Below are positions 1-8,895 of a stretch of DNA of 64,000 nucleotides, in pieces. The DNA comes from an uncultured Lachnospiraceae bacterium (GTDB lineage Bacteria > Bacillota > Clostridia > Lachnospirales > Lachnospiraceae): contig CAJUDZ010000003.1 in assembly GCA_910584965.1 (NCBI GenBank), forward strand, positions 1 to 64,000. Reading direction: 5' to 3'. A model generated the notes under the pieces. The model saw only the letters and a list, made by a program, of their open reading frames with translations. It did not search any database and had not been told where the DNA came from. Made by a program: the position numbers and the translations under genes. Within the stretch, counting starts at the first letter, position 1. Each line of letters starts with the position of its first letter.

Positions 1-49
1 CACGCGGCTGTTAACCGCGGGGTTGTAGGTTCGAGCCCTACTCGGGGAG
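1..49 (+). tRNA. tRNA-Asn(GTT), 5' end cut by window
   Basis: The anticodon arm (stem 3-7 with 15-19, loop 8-14) carries GTT at 10-12. The T arm is a 5-bp stem (25-29 with 37-41) around TTCGAGC, followed by the 3' acceptor strand at 42-48 and discriminator G at 49. The D arm and 5' acceptor strand lie before the window. No CCA is encoded. Confidence 0.9.
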
Positions 50-342
50 TTTGAACAGCTAAGTTGTGAGAATATGACGTTTAGAGAAAAACCTGTAGGT
101 TATGATACTTATAGGTTTTATTTTTTAAATTTGTATAAATTCATGGTGGGGATATGTTTATGAAAAAGGCAGCATTGATATCTTTCGGGAATTACCGAAG
201 TGGAAAGTAGGAACATTTGACCGGGAGCAGTATATAATAAAGTAAAGATGAAAATTTAAAAAAATAAATAAAAATAATGCAATTAATGCTTGCCAAATGG
301 GCGCAGTTATGGTAAAATATCTTTTGTTGAGTCACTATATCT

Positions 343-414
343 GGCTCCGTGGTCAAGCGGTTAAGACATCGCCCTTTCACGGCGGTAACACGGGTTCGAT
401 TCCCGTCGGAGTCA
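343..414 (+). tRNA. tRNA-Glu(TTC)
   Basis: A complete cloverleaf is readable: acceptor GGCTCCG pairs with CGGAGTC, the anticodon loop CTTTCAC gives TTC, the T loop is TTCGATT, and the discriminator is A. The 3' CCA is not encoded. It sits 8 bases before tRNA-Cys and is probably co-transcribed with it. Confidence 0.96.
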
Positions 415-422
415 TTATATAA

Positions 423-494
423 GGCGCAGTAGCCAAGTGGTAAGGCAATGGTCTGCAACACCAGTACGCACCGGTTCAAATCCGGTCTGCGCCT
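423..494 (+). tRNA. tRNA-Cys(GCA)
   Basis: Acceptor GGCGCAG pairs with CTGCGCC, the anticodon loop CTGCAAC gives GCA, the T loop is TTCAAAT, and the discriminator is U, as expected for tRNA-Cys. A terminator follows at once. Confidence 0.96.
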
Positions 495-500
495 CTCATG

Positions 501-531
501 AAAACCTCGATTTCGGGGTTTTTATTTTTTT
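501..531 (+). terminator. Rho-independent terminator of the tRNA cluster
   Basis: AAAACCTCG and CGGGGTTTT form a 9-bp stem (one T-G pair) around the loop ATTT, followed by a T-rich run to 531. The bases from 532 to 786 hold no gene I can support. Confidence 0.85.
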
Positions 532-786
532 GTAATTTTGTTCTGATTTGTTTGGCCTTTTATCTGACAGCTTCTTCTCTCATTATGAATATGACCTCTG
601 TAATAGAATGATACGAGGATCTTGATGATTCTGAAAAATATCCGAAATTTACCGGGAAAAAATTACAACAAAATATGTTATGATAGATTAGAGAAGAATT
701 TCGGTACAATCGGGATATACCTGTTTGACGGATGTGAATGAAAAATAATGGGGAAATGTACAGGAAGATAAAGCTGTGGGGGATTT

Positions 787-1788
787 ATGGGAAAGAAAAG
801 AAAAAAGGTAATTCTTACGTTGTGCATAGCTGCGGCAGTCATCATTGCATTGTATTTTGGACTGGTGAATTTTCTGGTCAGCGCGGCGTTAGTGCCTTCT
901 TTTATGCAGAAATTGGAAGCGTTTGAACGGATTACGGAGGAAAGTTACGCGGCGCAGGTTCAGACGTCGGATATTAAAGTAAACCGTCAGATTACGTTGG
1001 ATGCTACAAAAGAGTGGCTGCAGACGGTAGACTGCCGGAAAATCTCGGCACGGACGGAAGAAGGATATTTGTTGATTGCCGAAGAATTTTTGCCGGAAGA
1101 AGAAAATCATAAATGGGTGCTTGTTTTGCATGGTTATACGGGATGGAAAGAGGAAATGTATCCCTTTGCGTACTGGTATTATGAACAGGGATACCATGTG
1201 ATAGTGCCGGATTTGCGTTGTCAGGGGGAGAGTGAGGGAGACTTTATCGGAATGGGGTGGACGGATCATTATGACTGCATGCTCTGGGTCGATTATATTC
1301 TGTCTCAGGACGCCGATGCCGGCATCGTACTGCACGGACAGTCCATGGGAGCGGCGGCCGCATTGATGATGTCAGGGGACGAAGATCTTTCGGAGAACAT
1401 TGATGCGGTAATTTCGGATTGTGCATATACGGATGCGTATTCGATGTTTGGAGAAAAAATAAAGGAGTGGTTTTATTTACCGGCTTTTCCGCTGGTCGAT
1501 ACGGCCTGCCTGGTGCTGCGGATGCGCGGCGGTTACGATCTGAAGGATGCCTCCGCCCTTGAAGCGGTAAAAAACAGCCGTGTTCCCACGCTTTTTATTC
1601 ATGGGGATATGGATGATATGATATCGGTTCAGATGTCCAGGGACCTGTACGAGGCGGCGGGATGTAAAAAAGAACTTTTGATTATAGAGGGGGCCGGCCA
1701 TGCGCAGTCGCATGAGAAAAATCCGGAGGCATACTATGGAACAATACAAAAATTTTTAGACAGTGTCATGGAAAAAGACAGTACATAG
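787..1788 (+). CDS. Membrane-anchored alpha/beta hydrolase
   Basis: This 333-residue protein has a basic start and one hydrophobic segment (about residues 8-35), then an alpha/beta hydrolase domain, so the enzyme is probably tethered outside the membrane. HGYTGWKEE (115-123) resembles the oxyanion-hole loop. Ser186 lies in GQSMG, Asp276 in HGDMDD and His305 in GAGHAQ, a complete catalytic triad. The fold resembles the serine aminopeptidase S33 / BAAT-like group; the substrate is unknown. A G-rich stretch precedes the ATG at 787. It stands alone between the tRNA cluster and a convergent lipoprotein gene, with a bidirectional terminator behind it. Confidence 0.88.
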   Translation: MGKKRKKVILTLCIAAAVIIALYFGLVNFLVSAALVPSFMQKLEAFERITEESYAAQVQTSDIKVNRQITLDATKEWLQTVDCRKISARTEEGYLLIAEEFLPEEENHKWVLVLHGYTGWKEEMYPFAYWYYEQGYHVIVPDLRCQGESEGDFIGMGWTDHYDCMLWVDYILSQDADAGIVLHGQSMGAAAALMMSGDEDLSENIDAVISDCAYTDAYSMFGEKIKEWFYLPAFPLVDTACLVLRMRGGYDLKDASALEAVKNSRVPTLFIHGDMDDMISVQMSRDLYEAAGCKKELLIIEGAGHAQSHEKNPEAYYGTIQKFLDSVMEKDST

Positions 1789-1843
1789 CGTTGATGGACA
1801 GCGGTATGCCGGAAAACAAGATACAGAAGCGATAGAAAATAAG

Positions 1844-1886
1844 AAAAACGACCGCGTTTGCACGAATGCCGACAGCGGTCGTTTTT
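1844..1886. terminator. Bidirectional terminator between convergent genes
   Basis: AAAACGACCGC (1845-1855) and GCGGTCGTTTT (1875-1885) pair perfectly. The A-run on the left and T-run on the right allow termination of both the hydrolase gene and the opposing lipoprotein gene. Confidence 0.85.
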
Positions 1887-1889
1887 GGA

Positions 1890-3074
1890 TTATTCGCTTT
1901 TGGAAGAATACTCTACATCGTCTGCCAGGAAGGAATCTCCGTCTTCCACGATACAGATCATTGTTTTGCCTGTGTTCAGCAGAATTTCATTTCCGTCATC
2001 ATCATAATATCTTGTCGGGCTGTAATCGGCGGTCTTTTTCCAGGTAACATGGATTCCCCTGCCGTTTGTGAAATACCAGCCGTCCCGCGTCGTATCGTGG
2101 CACTGGAATGCAAGATAGCCCTTTTGATCGCGCACCTCAAAATAAGTATTCTGAATGAGCACATTTTTAAAGGATAACTGCTTGTCGTTGGCCATATCGA
2201 TATGCGGACCGTCCGCCGCTCCGGATAAATGCTGGAATCTGTCGTACAGACCCGTATCCGGATTATATACGAAGTACGCGTTTGTTACCGGGTAGGCAGG
2301 CGACATATCGATTTTGCCGGCGGTGATTGCGTTATCGTACTGTTCCAGCGTATTCGGACTGCTCTCCGGAGCGAACTGGAAGTGCTGTCCATCCGAGTAA
2401 CCGTCGCGGTATTCCAGGCTGTATCCCAGTTTTTTGATGTCTGCGAGGAGACCTTCGGTAGTGACATAGGCATTGTCGGTTGAATTTCCGGTGTCTTTTG
2501 CCCTCCAGAAGTTGCTGCTGGAAAGGCCGTCGATATTGTCCGTATCGGGCCGGTTAATGACGTCGTTAATATAGAACGGGCCGCCAAAATGGACATAAAG
2601 TGCATCCCATTCGAAAGACCAGTATATATAGTAGTCGCGGCTGCTTCTGACATTGCCGAGCCGGTCGAAGCCGTTCCAGTCCTGGAAGATGGCCATCAGT
2701 CTTGTGATGCTTCCTTCCACGTTGCATTCATACAGCACATCGGCTTCCGAAATTCCATAAGGTGCGGCAGTTCTTGTATTCGGCATCATAACGGCGATGG
2801 GGCGCGTATTGTCAACCTCTTCCGTTACCCATTCATTTGTAATGCGGCTGCGGACCATGCCTTCCTCCGGCGGCACATCCTCTTCCGGAGTATCTTCTTC
2901 TTCCGGTTGTTCTTCTTCAACATCCGGCGCCTCCGGAACTTCCGTTTCTTCTTTGACCTGTTCGGCAACAGGCGGCGCAGCTTCCGGTTTTGGTTCTTTT
3001 CCGCTATCGCCGCAGCCGGATAGCAAAAGAGCGGAAGACAAGGCCACAAGAAGAATTACCTGTAATTTTTTCAT
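1890..3074 (-). CDS. DUF3048 (YerB-like) lipoprotein
   Basis: This 394-residue protein has a lipoprotein signal with lipobox LLSGC (Cys21), an acidic Glu/Pro-rich linker (roughly residues 30-75) and a DUF3048 domain recognisable from RPIAVMMPN, ISEADVLYE and the run LGNVRSSRDYYI. The family is widespread in Firmicutes, extracytoplasmic, and has no firmly established biochemical role. I chose the ATG at 3074 rather than the upstream in-frame ATG at 3101 because AGAGAGGATT sits directly before it. It is convergent with the hydrolase gene and divergent from rmlD. Confidence 0.87.
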   Translation of the reverse strand: MKKLQVILLVALSSALLLSGCGDSGKEPKPEAAPPVAEQVKEETEVPEAPDVEEEQPEEEDTPEEDVPPEEGMVRSRITNEWVTEEVDNTRPIAVMMPNTRTAAPYGISEADVLYECNVEGSITRLMAIFQDWNGFDRLGNVRSSRDYYIYWSFEWDALYVHFGGPFYINDVINRPDTDNIDGLSSSNFWRAKDTGNSTDNAYVTTEGLLADIKKLGYSLEYRDGYSDGQHFQFAPESSPNTLEQYDNAITAGKIDMSPAYPVTNAYFVYNPDTGLYDRFQHLSGAADGPHIDMANDKQLSFKNVLIQNTYFEVRDQKGYLAFQCHDTTRDGWYFTNGRGIHVTWKKTADYSPTRYYDDDGNEILLNTGKTMICIVEDGDSFLADDVEYSSKSE

Positions 3075-3266
3075 TACGAATCCTCTCTTTCTTAATTGCA
3101 ATGACTCCTTACGGAGACATTCCTATAACCTTTCAGTGGCGGGAGGACGAACCCCTTTTTTGGCCACTGAGGGTAGTATATCATAAGAAAATGACGTCGT
3201 CATCAGAAAAAGATGAAAATATCATAACGTTTCAATTCCTTCCCGGAATTCTTTATAAATCTCCCC

Positions 3267-3294
3267 TTGTGGATTTACGGATGTATGTTAAAAT
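3267..3294 (+). promoter_or_regulatory. Candidate promoter for rmlD
   Basis: TTGTGG (3267-3272) and TAAAAT (3289-3294) are separated by 16 bases, with TG at 3286-3287 giving an extended -10. The -35 match is weak. Confidence 0.4.
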
Positions 3295-3353
3295 AAAGAG
3301 AAGAATCAGAAATTTTCAGAAATTGTATGAGTGGATGGAGGAAATAACGGTCT

Positions 3354-4199
3354 ATGAAGAAGATCATTGTAACGGGATGCAACGGACAGCTTGGGCGTGC
3401 TGTGAATAAGCTGTATGCAGGAGATAATACCTACGAGTTTGTCAATACGGATGTGGGGGAGCTTGATATTACGAGTATTGATCAGGTCATGGATTTTGCA
3501 AGGGAGATAAAGCCTTATGCGATCATAAACTGTGCGGCGCATACGGCGGTGGACGCCTGTGAGAGCGAGGGGGACAGGGCCTATAAGATCAACGCGATAG
3601 GGGCGAGGAACCTGAGCATTGCTGCGTCGGAAACGAATGCGAAGCTGGTTCATATTTCGACGGATTATGTTTTTGACGGCAAGGGAAAAAGACCTTATAC
3701 GGAATTTGATCCGACGGGACCGCAGGGGATGTACGGTCTGACCAAACTGGCGGGTGAGAATTTCGTAAAGGATTTTGCGGACAGATATTTTATCATCCGG
3801 ACGGCGTGGCTTTATGGGGATGGTAAAAACTTTGTCAAAACGATGTTAAAGTTATCGGAAACACATGATAAAGTCCGCGTCGTAAGAGATCAGGTCGGTT
3901 CGCCGACAAGCGCGGACGAGCTGGCGAAAGCGATCGCATTTCTTCTGCCGACGGAAAATTACGGGCTTTTCCACGGCACCTGTGAAGGCGATTGCAGCTG
4001 GTCTGAGTTCGCGGAAGAGATCTTCCGTCTGGCCGGAAAAAAGACGGCGGTTGAAGCGATTACGACGGAAGAATACGGTGCGGCGGCGGCAAGACCCGCT
4101 TACTCGATTCTGGATAATTACATGTTCCGGCTGACATCGGACTTTGTGTTCGCGGACTGGCATGATGCGATTGAAGAATATATGAAGGGCATAAAGTAA
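3354..4199 (+). CDS. rmlD: dTDP-4-dehydrorhamnose reductase
   Basis: RmlD reduces dTDP-4-dehydro-L-rhamnose to dTDP-L-rhamnose, the last step of rhamnose activation, in the cytoplasm. This 281-residue short-chain dehydrogenase-type protein has the NAD(P)-binding GCNGQLG (8-14), AAHTAVD (61-67), STDYVFDG (102-109) and the catalytic Tyr127-xxx-Lys131 pair in YGLTK. Length is normal for the family. GAGGAAATAA precedes the ATG. rmlA, rmlB and rmlC are not in the window, so rhamnose activation must be completed by genes elsewhere. It is followed after one base by a PAP2-like gene, so the two are probably co-transcribed. Confidence 0.93.
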   Translation: MKKIIVTGCNGQLGRAVNKLYAGDNTYEFVNTDVGELDITSIDQVMDFAREIKPYAIINCAAHTAVDACESEGDRAYKINAIGARNLSIAASETNAKLVHISTDYVFDGKGKRPYTEFDPTGPQGMYGLTKLAGENFVKDFADRYFIIRTAWLYGDGKNFVKTMLKLSETHDKVRVVRDQVGSPTSADELAKAIAFLLPTENYGLFHGTCEGDCSWSEFAEEIFRLAGKKTAVEAITTEEYGAAAARPAYSILDNYMFRLTSDFVFADWHDAIEEYMKGIK

Positions 4200-4200
4200 G

Positions 4201-4680
4201 ATGACATTTTTAGACGGTCTGATAAGAAATCCGGTATTTGTCGCGGCAGTCATGGGCTGGTTTGTAGCGCAGGTATTGAAGACAATCATTCATTTTTTGA
4301 TTCATAAAGAATTTATATGGGAACGGATGGTGGGAAGCGGAGGCATGCCCAGTTCTCATTCCGCCACCGTATGCGCGCTGGCGACGGCGACAGGAATCCG
4401 CTATGGCAGCGCGGGCTTTGAGTTTGCCGTTGCCATTATCGTTGCAATCATCGTTATGCACGACGCAATGGGCGTCCGGCGGGAAACCGGCATTCAGGCA
4501 CAGGTTCTCAACGAGATGATCGCGCTGTTTCGCGAGATGGGGACAAAGATGTCGGTGGAGGATAAACTGAAGGAATTTGTGGGGCATACGCCGCTGCAGG
4601 TCTGGATGGGCGCACTGTTAGGCATTTTGACAGGATTTATTACCTGCCAGCTCATGATTGCCGGCTATCATATTTTTTAA
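4201..4680 (+). CDS. Divergent PAP2 family membrane protein (YuiD-like)
   Basis: This 159-residue protein matches the small divergent-PAP2 (DUF212) family. GGMPSSHSATVCAL is the conserved phosphatase-like signature and MHDAMGVRRETG follows it. Several hydrophobic segments (about 8-30, 75-95, 130-155) place it in the membrane. Members are presumed to act on lipid-linked phosphates, but the activity is unproven. It starts one base after the rmlD stop, so it is translationally linked to rmlD. Confidence 0.88.
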   Translation: MTFLDGLIRNPVFVAAVMGWFVAQVLKTIIHFLIHKEFIWERMVGSGGMPSSHSATVCALATATGIRYGSAGFEFAVAIIVAIIVMHDAMGVRRETGIQAQVLNEMIALFREMGTKMSVEDKLKEFVGHTPLQVWMGALLGILTGFITCQLMIAGYHIF

Positions 4681-4716
4681 AAAGGCAACGGGCGAAGCGC
4701 TCCTGCATCGAAGAAA

Positions 4717-5553
4717 CTACCATTTCTTTCGGTATTCAAGCGGCGTCATGCCTTCCGCCCTCTTAAAAACCTTAATGAAATATCCGGCGTCCTGAAAACC
4801 GCATTTCAGCGCGATGGCTTCGACAGAAGCATCGGAAAAACGAAGCATGGATTTGGCATGGGAAATGCGCCGGGAGGTTAGTTCGTTTCCGATGGTTGTG
4901 CCGTATATTTTTTTATATTCTCTGGAGAGATGAAATTTGCTGATGAAGAATCTGGAAGATAACTCTTCCAGATTTATTTTTTCGGCATATTTCTCATCCA
5001 GATAATCGTGAATCTGCTTTAGTTTTTCAGGAATCGAGGAAGCTTCTCCGCTTTCCGGCAGATTTTCCCCGAAACACAGGGTAATCAGATCGGTAAGGCC
5101 GCGGTTGGCATACAGTTCCATCAGAGAATGTTTCATGGAATGAATCTGATATAAATGATGCAGAATATCTGTAAAGGCCATCGTATCCTGGGGACGAAAC
5201 AGAAAAGGACAGGACTGTTTCAGATAACTTGCGTAGAAAAAGGGCGCTTCTTTTCCGTAAAAATGTACCCACATCAGAGACCATGGGTCCGTGGCGCTGC
5301 TCTCGTGAGAATAGGATTTCGTACAATCCAGCCACACGCAGTCGCCGGCTGTAATATTAAAACGGCAGCCGTCATAAGAGACATATCCGCTGCCCTTGAG
5401 CACAATGAAAATGAGATAGGAGCTCAGATTCTGCCTTTGGCTGATATGAGGCTCCAGACTCTGCAGCGTTCCGACTTCCTGGACATAAAGATAATGTTCC
5501 CTCGCATAAGAAGAAGGCGTTGCAATAATACGGTTAGAAGAAGATTTTGCCAT
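4717..5553 (-). CDS. AraC-family transcriptional regulator
   Basis: This 278-residue regulator has an N-terminal cupin-like sensing domain (LSSYLIFIVLKGSGYVSYDG) and a C-terminal double helix-turn-helix of AraC type (INLEELSSRFFISKFHLSREYKK and VEAIALKCGFQDAGYFIKVFKR). Such proteins usually control carbohydrate genes. The ATG at 5553 is preferred over the upstream TTG at 5598 because the latter has no ribosome binding site; AAAGGATATTGGGG precedes the ATG. No target can be assigned from the sequence; it is convergent with the rmlD pair and divergent from gmd. Confidence 0.9.
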   Translation of the reverse strand: MAKSSSNRIIATPSSYAREHYLYVQEVGTLQSLEPHISQRQNLSSYLIFIVLKGSGYVSYDGCRFNITAGDCVWLDCTKSYSHESSATDPWSLMWVHFYGKEAPFFYASYLKQSCPFLFRPQDTMAFTDILHHLYQIHSMKHSLMELYANRGLTDLITLCFGENLPESGEASSIPEKLKQIHDYLDEKYAEKINLEELSSRFFISKFHLSREYKKIYGTTIGNELTSRRISHAKSMLRFSDASVEAIALKCGFQDAGYFIKVFKRAEGMTPLEYRKKW

Positions 5554-5618
5554 TTTTCCCCAATATCCTTTCAGCAATATTTTACTATTATGCGGCAATA
5601 TTTTAGATTGATACTTGT

Positions 5619-5624
5619 ATTATA
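5619..5624 (-). promoter_or_regulatory. Candidate -10 for the AraC gene
   Basis: On the minus strand the bases read TATAAT, about 65 bases before the chosen start. A convincing -35 is not visible. Confidence 0.4.
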
Positions 5625-5673
5625 CAATAGTATACTCCCATAGGAAAGAGCAAAATGTTACACCAAGCCATGC

Positions 5674-5738
5674 AGAAATTTCGATATGAACGTCGCGTAT
5701 GTGCTTGCAAATAAAGCGACGTTCATATCGAAATTTCT
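5674..5738. repeat. Perfect 23-bp inverted repeat
   Basis: The arms 5674-5696 and 5716-5738 are exact reverse complements around a 19-base loop. The arms read AGAAATTTCGATATG... on the left. This is the first of four hairpins packed into the AraC-gmd intergenic region, a stretch of 367 bases with no gene. Confidence 0.95.
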
Positions 5739-5740
5739 AT

Positions 5741-5804
5741 AGGGCGCAGCCCTCATTCACCATTTGGAATCAATAGCTTTATCATTGATTCCAAATGGTG
5801 AATG
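5741..5804. repeat. Short palindrome and perfect 21-bp inverted repeat
   Basis: AGGGC-GCA-GCCCT occupies 5741-5753. It abuts a second long perfect inverted repeat with arms 5754-5774 and 5784-5804 and a 9-base loop. Neither is followed by a T-run on either strand, so they do not look like ordinary terminators. Confidence 0.93.
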
Positions 5805-5814
5805 TCATGGCGTT

Positions 5815-5856
5815 TCAGGAGTGTTCACGGCGCTCCTGAGCAATCATGGAACACTC
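5815..5856. repeat. Overlapping, mutually exclusive hairpins
   Basis: TCAGGAG (5815-5821) pairs with CTCCTGA (5833-5839). GAGTGTTC (5819-5826) pairs with GAACACTC (5849-5856). The left arms overlap at 5819-5821, so only one structure can form at a time. It lies 65 bases before gmd. Confidence 0.8.
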
Positions 5857-5920
5857 ATGGCACAGGCCGGCGTCAAGCCGTACAGAAATTTTAGTCAATC
5901 AAAGAAAAAGGAGTAATAAA

Positions 5921-7003
5921 ATGAAGAAAATAGCACTGATCACAGGAATCACAGGCCAGGACGGTTCATATCTGGCAGAATTTTTACTGGAAAAGGGATA
6001 TGAGGTGCACGGCCTTATCCGCCGGCACAGCATTGCGAATACATCGAGAATCGATCATATTATCAAATCCGACTATAATAAGGTTAAATTTTTCCTGCAT
6101 TTTGCAGACATGACGGATTCCAGCAATCTGATGCGACTGATTGCGGAAATCAGGCCGACGGAAGTATATAATCTGGCGGCGCAGTCACATGTGGGCGTTT
6201 CTTTTGAAGTGCCGGAATATACGGCTGAGGCGACCGGAGTCAGCACTTTGAAACTGCTTGAGGCGATTCGCGTCAACGGCGGTAACTGCAGATATTATCA
6301 GGCATCCACATCGGAACTGTTCGGCGGTATTCCGGAGACGGCGCCGCAGAGCGAGACAACGCCTTTTTACCCGAAGAGCCCGTATGGAGCGGCGAAGTTG
6401 TATTCCTACTGGATTACGGTCAATTACAGGGAATCTTATAATATGTTTACCTGCAACGGTATTCTGTTCAACCATGAGTCGCCGAGAAGAGGCGAAAATT
6501 TCGTTACGAGAAAGATCACGCTGGCGGTTGCGGATATCGTTGCGGGCAAACGGGAAAAACTTTCACTCGGCAATATGAATGCAAAGCGCGACTGGGGATT
6601 TGCGGGCGATTATATCGAAGGCATGTGGCTGATGTTACAGCAGGACAAGCCGGGCGACTATGTTCTTGCGACCAACGAAACGCATACGGTGAGAGAGTTT
6701 GTAGAGGCGGCCTTTGCGGAGCTGGATATCAAGATCAGATGGGAAGGCACCGGCGTGAATGAAAAGGGATATGACGCGGAGAGCGGAAAGCTGTTAGTGG
6801 ATGTGAATCCGGAATTTTACCGGCCGGCGGAAGTAGAATTTCTCTGGGGAAATTGTGAAAAGGCGGAGAGAGAACTGGGCTGGAAGCGGAAAGTTGATTT
6901 CAAAGGGCTTGTTTCCATGATGATGGAGGCTGATTTAAAGGAAATTGCAGGAATGAGCTGTAAAGAATACCGGAGTAAGAAACAGAAAAAGAACGAAAAA
7001 TAA
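5921..7003 (+). CDS. gmd: GDP-mannose 4,6-dehydratase
   Basis: Gmd converts GDP-D-mannose to GDP-4-dehydro-6-deoxy-D-mannose, the first step to GDP-L-fucose. This 360-residue extended-SDR enzyme has TGITGQDG (8-15) for NADP binding, the STSELFG active-site run (119-125) and the Tyr145-xxx-Lys149 pair in SPYGAAK. The start at 5921 is set by AAGGAG eight bases upstream; the in-frame codons before it run through the hairpin region and are not expected to be coding. The product is the substrate of the fcl enzyme encoded downstream, and manC makes its precursor. Confidence 0.96.
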   Translation: MKKIALITGITGQDGSYLAEFLLEKGYEVHGLIRRHSIANTSRIDHIIKSDYNKVKFFLHFADMTDSSNLMRLIAEIRPTEVYNLAAQSHVGVSFEVPEYTAEATGVSTLKLLEAIRVNGGNCRYYQASTSELFGGIPETAPQSETTPFYPKSPYGAAKLYSYWITVNYRESYNMFTCNGILFNHESPRRGENFVTRKITLAVADIVAGKREKLSLGNMNAKRDWGFAGDYIEGMWLMLQQDKPGDYVLATNETHTVREFVEAAFAELDIKIRWEGTGVNEKGYDAESGKLLVDVNPEFYRPAEVEFLWGNCEKAERELGWKRKVDFKGLVSMMMEADLKEIAGMSCKEYRSKKQKKNEK

Positions 7004-7061
7004 ATCCGCGGCTGAGTATGGGGATTGATGTAAGAATTATCTGGGAAAGGCATGGTTATTT

Positions 7062-8861
7062 ATGCTGTCAGTTATTTTAATATGGCTTTATATGATAATC
7101 ACGGCTTTTTTGCTTGGATATGGGATTCTGACGGGGCTTTCCTTATCCGGGAAATACCGGGTGAAACGGTGGGATGCCTGTGTGTTCTGCGGTTTGGCGG
7201 GAGCGACCGTATATGCGCAGTTTTTCAGCATTTTTGTGCCGGTCGGACTTCTGGCAAATCTGATTCTGGTGGGAATCTGCGCGGCAGTTCTGTTTTTCTG
7301 CCGGAAAGGCCTGCGAAAAGATCTCGGGAGAATTGGCGAAAAATGGCGGGAATTGGCGGCAGAAGGAGGAAGCCCTTTGCGGAAAGCGGTTTTCCTGTTC
7401 CTGCCTGTGATTCTGCTGTTTCTGCTGTATGCCTATGGCACATCCAGAGGGATTCTGCATTATGATACGGCGCTGTACCATGCGCAGAGTATCCGCTGGA
7501 TAGAAGAATACGGCGTCGTATTGGGACTTGGAAATCTGCATTGCAGGCTTGCTTATAACAGCGCGTCTTTTGCGCTGTCCGCGTTATACAGCATGGCGTT
7601 TCTGGGCGGGCAGTCTTACCACTGTGCGGCAGGGCTTCTGGCGTACATTCTGGCGTGTGTCTGTCTGGAAGCGGCAGGAATCTTCAGGAGAAAAAAAATA
7701 CGGCCTTCCGATTTTGCGCGGGTGGCCTGCATTTATTATCTGCTTGTGATTTTTGATGAAATGATTTCGCCGGCGTCGGATTATTTCATGGTGCTGACAG
7801 CTTTTTATCTGGTCATCCGGTGGATGGATTTGATGGAGGAGAGGGAAACGGAAGTTTTTCCGTATGCGATGCTGTGCGTGCTCGGCGTATTCTTGCTGAC
7901 GATTAAACTTTCCGCGGCGCTGATTGTTTTGCTCGTATGCGCGCCGGCGCTGAAGCTGCTGCGTGAAAAGCGGTGGAAGGATATTGCCGTATATACGGGG
8001 CTTGGTTTGATAACGGCGGCGCCTTATCTGATACGGAACGTACTGCTTTCCGGCTGGCTTGTCTATCCGTTTACGGGGATTGATCTGTTTTCTGTGGACT
8101 GGAAAATTCCGGAGGGTATTGCGGCATACGATGCCAGGGAAATACAGGTGTGGGGCAGGGGATACAGCGATGTGACCAGATTTGACATGCCGGTGTGGGA
8201 ATGGCTTCCTTCCTGGTTTCGCGGACTCGGCGGCACGGACAGGGTTTTTGTTGCGGCGGCGCTGCTGTCGGCCGTCATCTTCCTGATACGGCTGTTCTTA
8301 TGGTGTGTGCGGAAGGAGAAATCGGGAAAAGGGGATAAAGCCGGGCGGCTTTTTCTTGAGGGAGTTGTCTCGCTCTGTTTCCTTTTCTGGCTCTTTACCT
8401 CGCCCCTGATTCGTTACGGATGCGTTTATGTTTATCTCGTGACGGCCGTTGTATGGGGAGATGTGTGTACGGAATTTTTTGCAAAGAGCGCGGAGGCAGC
8501 AGGCAGCGTCGGAAAATCCGGCCGAAAGAAAACGAATGATACGGGCATCGGACGGCCGGAAAAGGGGTACCGGCAACGGATGGAAAAAGCCTGTATGCTG
8601 ATGATCGGCCTGTTTCTTTTGTATAAGGCAGCGGCCTTCGGGAGGGAGACGGCAGCGGCTTATGTGGATGATTACTGGCTGTACCAGAAGGATTATGATC
8701 AATATGAAACGGAAAGCTATGAGATAGACGGCATACGTTTTTATTGTCCGGTCGAGGGAGACCGGGTGGGATATGAAAGTTTTCCGTCGTCGCCGGTTAA
8801 GGCGCAGATGAAGCTGCGGGGAGCCGGTATAGAGGACGGTTTTCGATATGCGGGACAATAA
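7062..8861 (+). CDS. Large polytopic membrane protein of the glycan cluster
   Basis: This 599-residue protein has about ten or more hydrophobic segments. The conserved-looking run HYDTALYHAQSIRWIEEYG (about 132-150), followed by GLGNLHCRLAYNSASF, is characteristic of an uncharacterised bacterial membrane-protein family that I recall as LIC_10190-like; I have not been able to verify that name here. The acidic residue in an outer loop early in the protein is reminiscent of GT-C glycosyltransferases. Its place between gmd and fcl suggests a role in surface glycan assembly. The start at 7062 has AAAGG upstream with long spacing. Confidence 0.75.
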   Translation: MLSVILIWLYMIITAFLLGYGILTGLSLSGKYRVKRWDACVFCGLAGATVYAQFFSIFVPVGLLANLILVGICAAVLFFCRKGLRKDLGRIGEKWRELAAEGGSPLRKAVFLFLPVILLFLLYAYGTSRGILHYDTALYHAQSIRWIEEYGVVLGLGNLHCRLAYNSASFALSALYSMAFLGGQSYHCAAGLLAYILACVCLEAAGIFRRKKIRPSDFARVACIYYLLVIFDEMISPASDYFMVLTAFYLVIRWMDLMEERETEVFPYAMLCVLGVFLLTIKLSAALIVLLVCAPALKLLREKRWKDIAVYTGLGLITAAPYLIRNVLLSGWLVYPFTGIDLFSVDWKIPEGIAAYDAREIQVWGRGYSDVTRFDMPVWEWLPSWFRGLGGTDRVFVAAALLSAVIFLIRLFLWCVRKEKSGKGDKAGRLFLEGVVSLCFLFWLFTSPLIRYGCVYVYLVTAVVWGDVCTEFFAKSAEAAGSVGKSGRKKTNDTGIGRPEKGYRQRMEKACMLMIGLFLLYKAAAFGRETAAAYVDDYWLYQKDYDQYETESYEIDGIRFYCPVEGDRVGYESFPSSPVKAQMKLRGAGIEDGFRYAGQ

Positions 8862-8895
8862 TATGAGGAATACGACAGGAAAGAAGGAAAAGAGA

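Noticed and set aside
192..479. 95-residue minus-strand frame over the tRNA genes
   Set aside because: It runs through tRNA-Glu and tRNA-Cys, which are certain, and has no ribosome binding site.
1..531. tRNA-linked integrated element
   Set aside because: No integrase, recombinase or duplicated tRNA 3' end is visible in the window.
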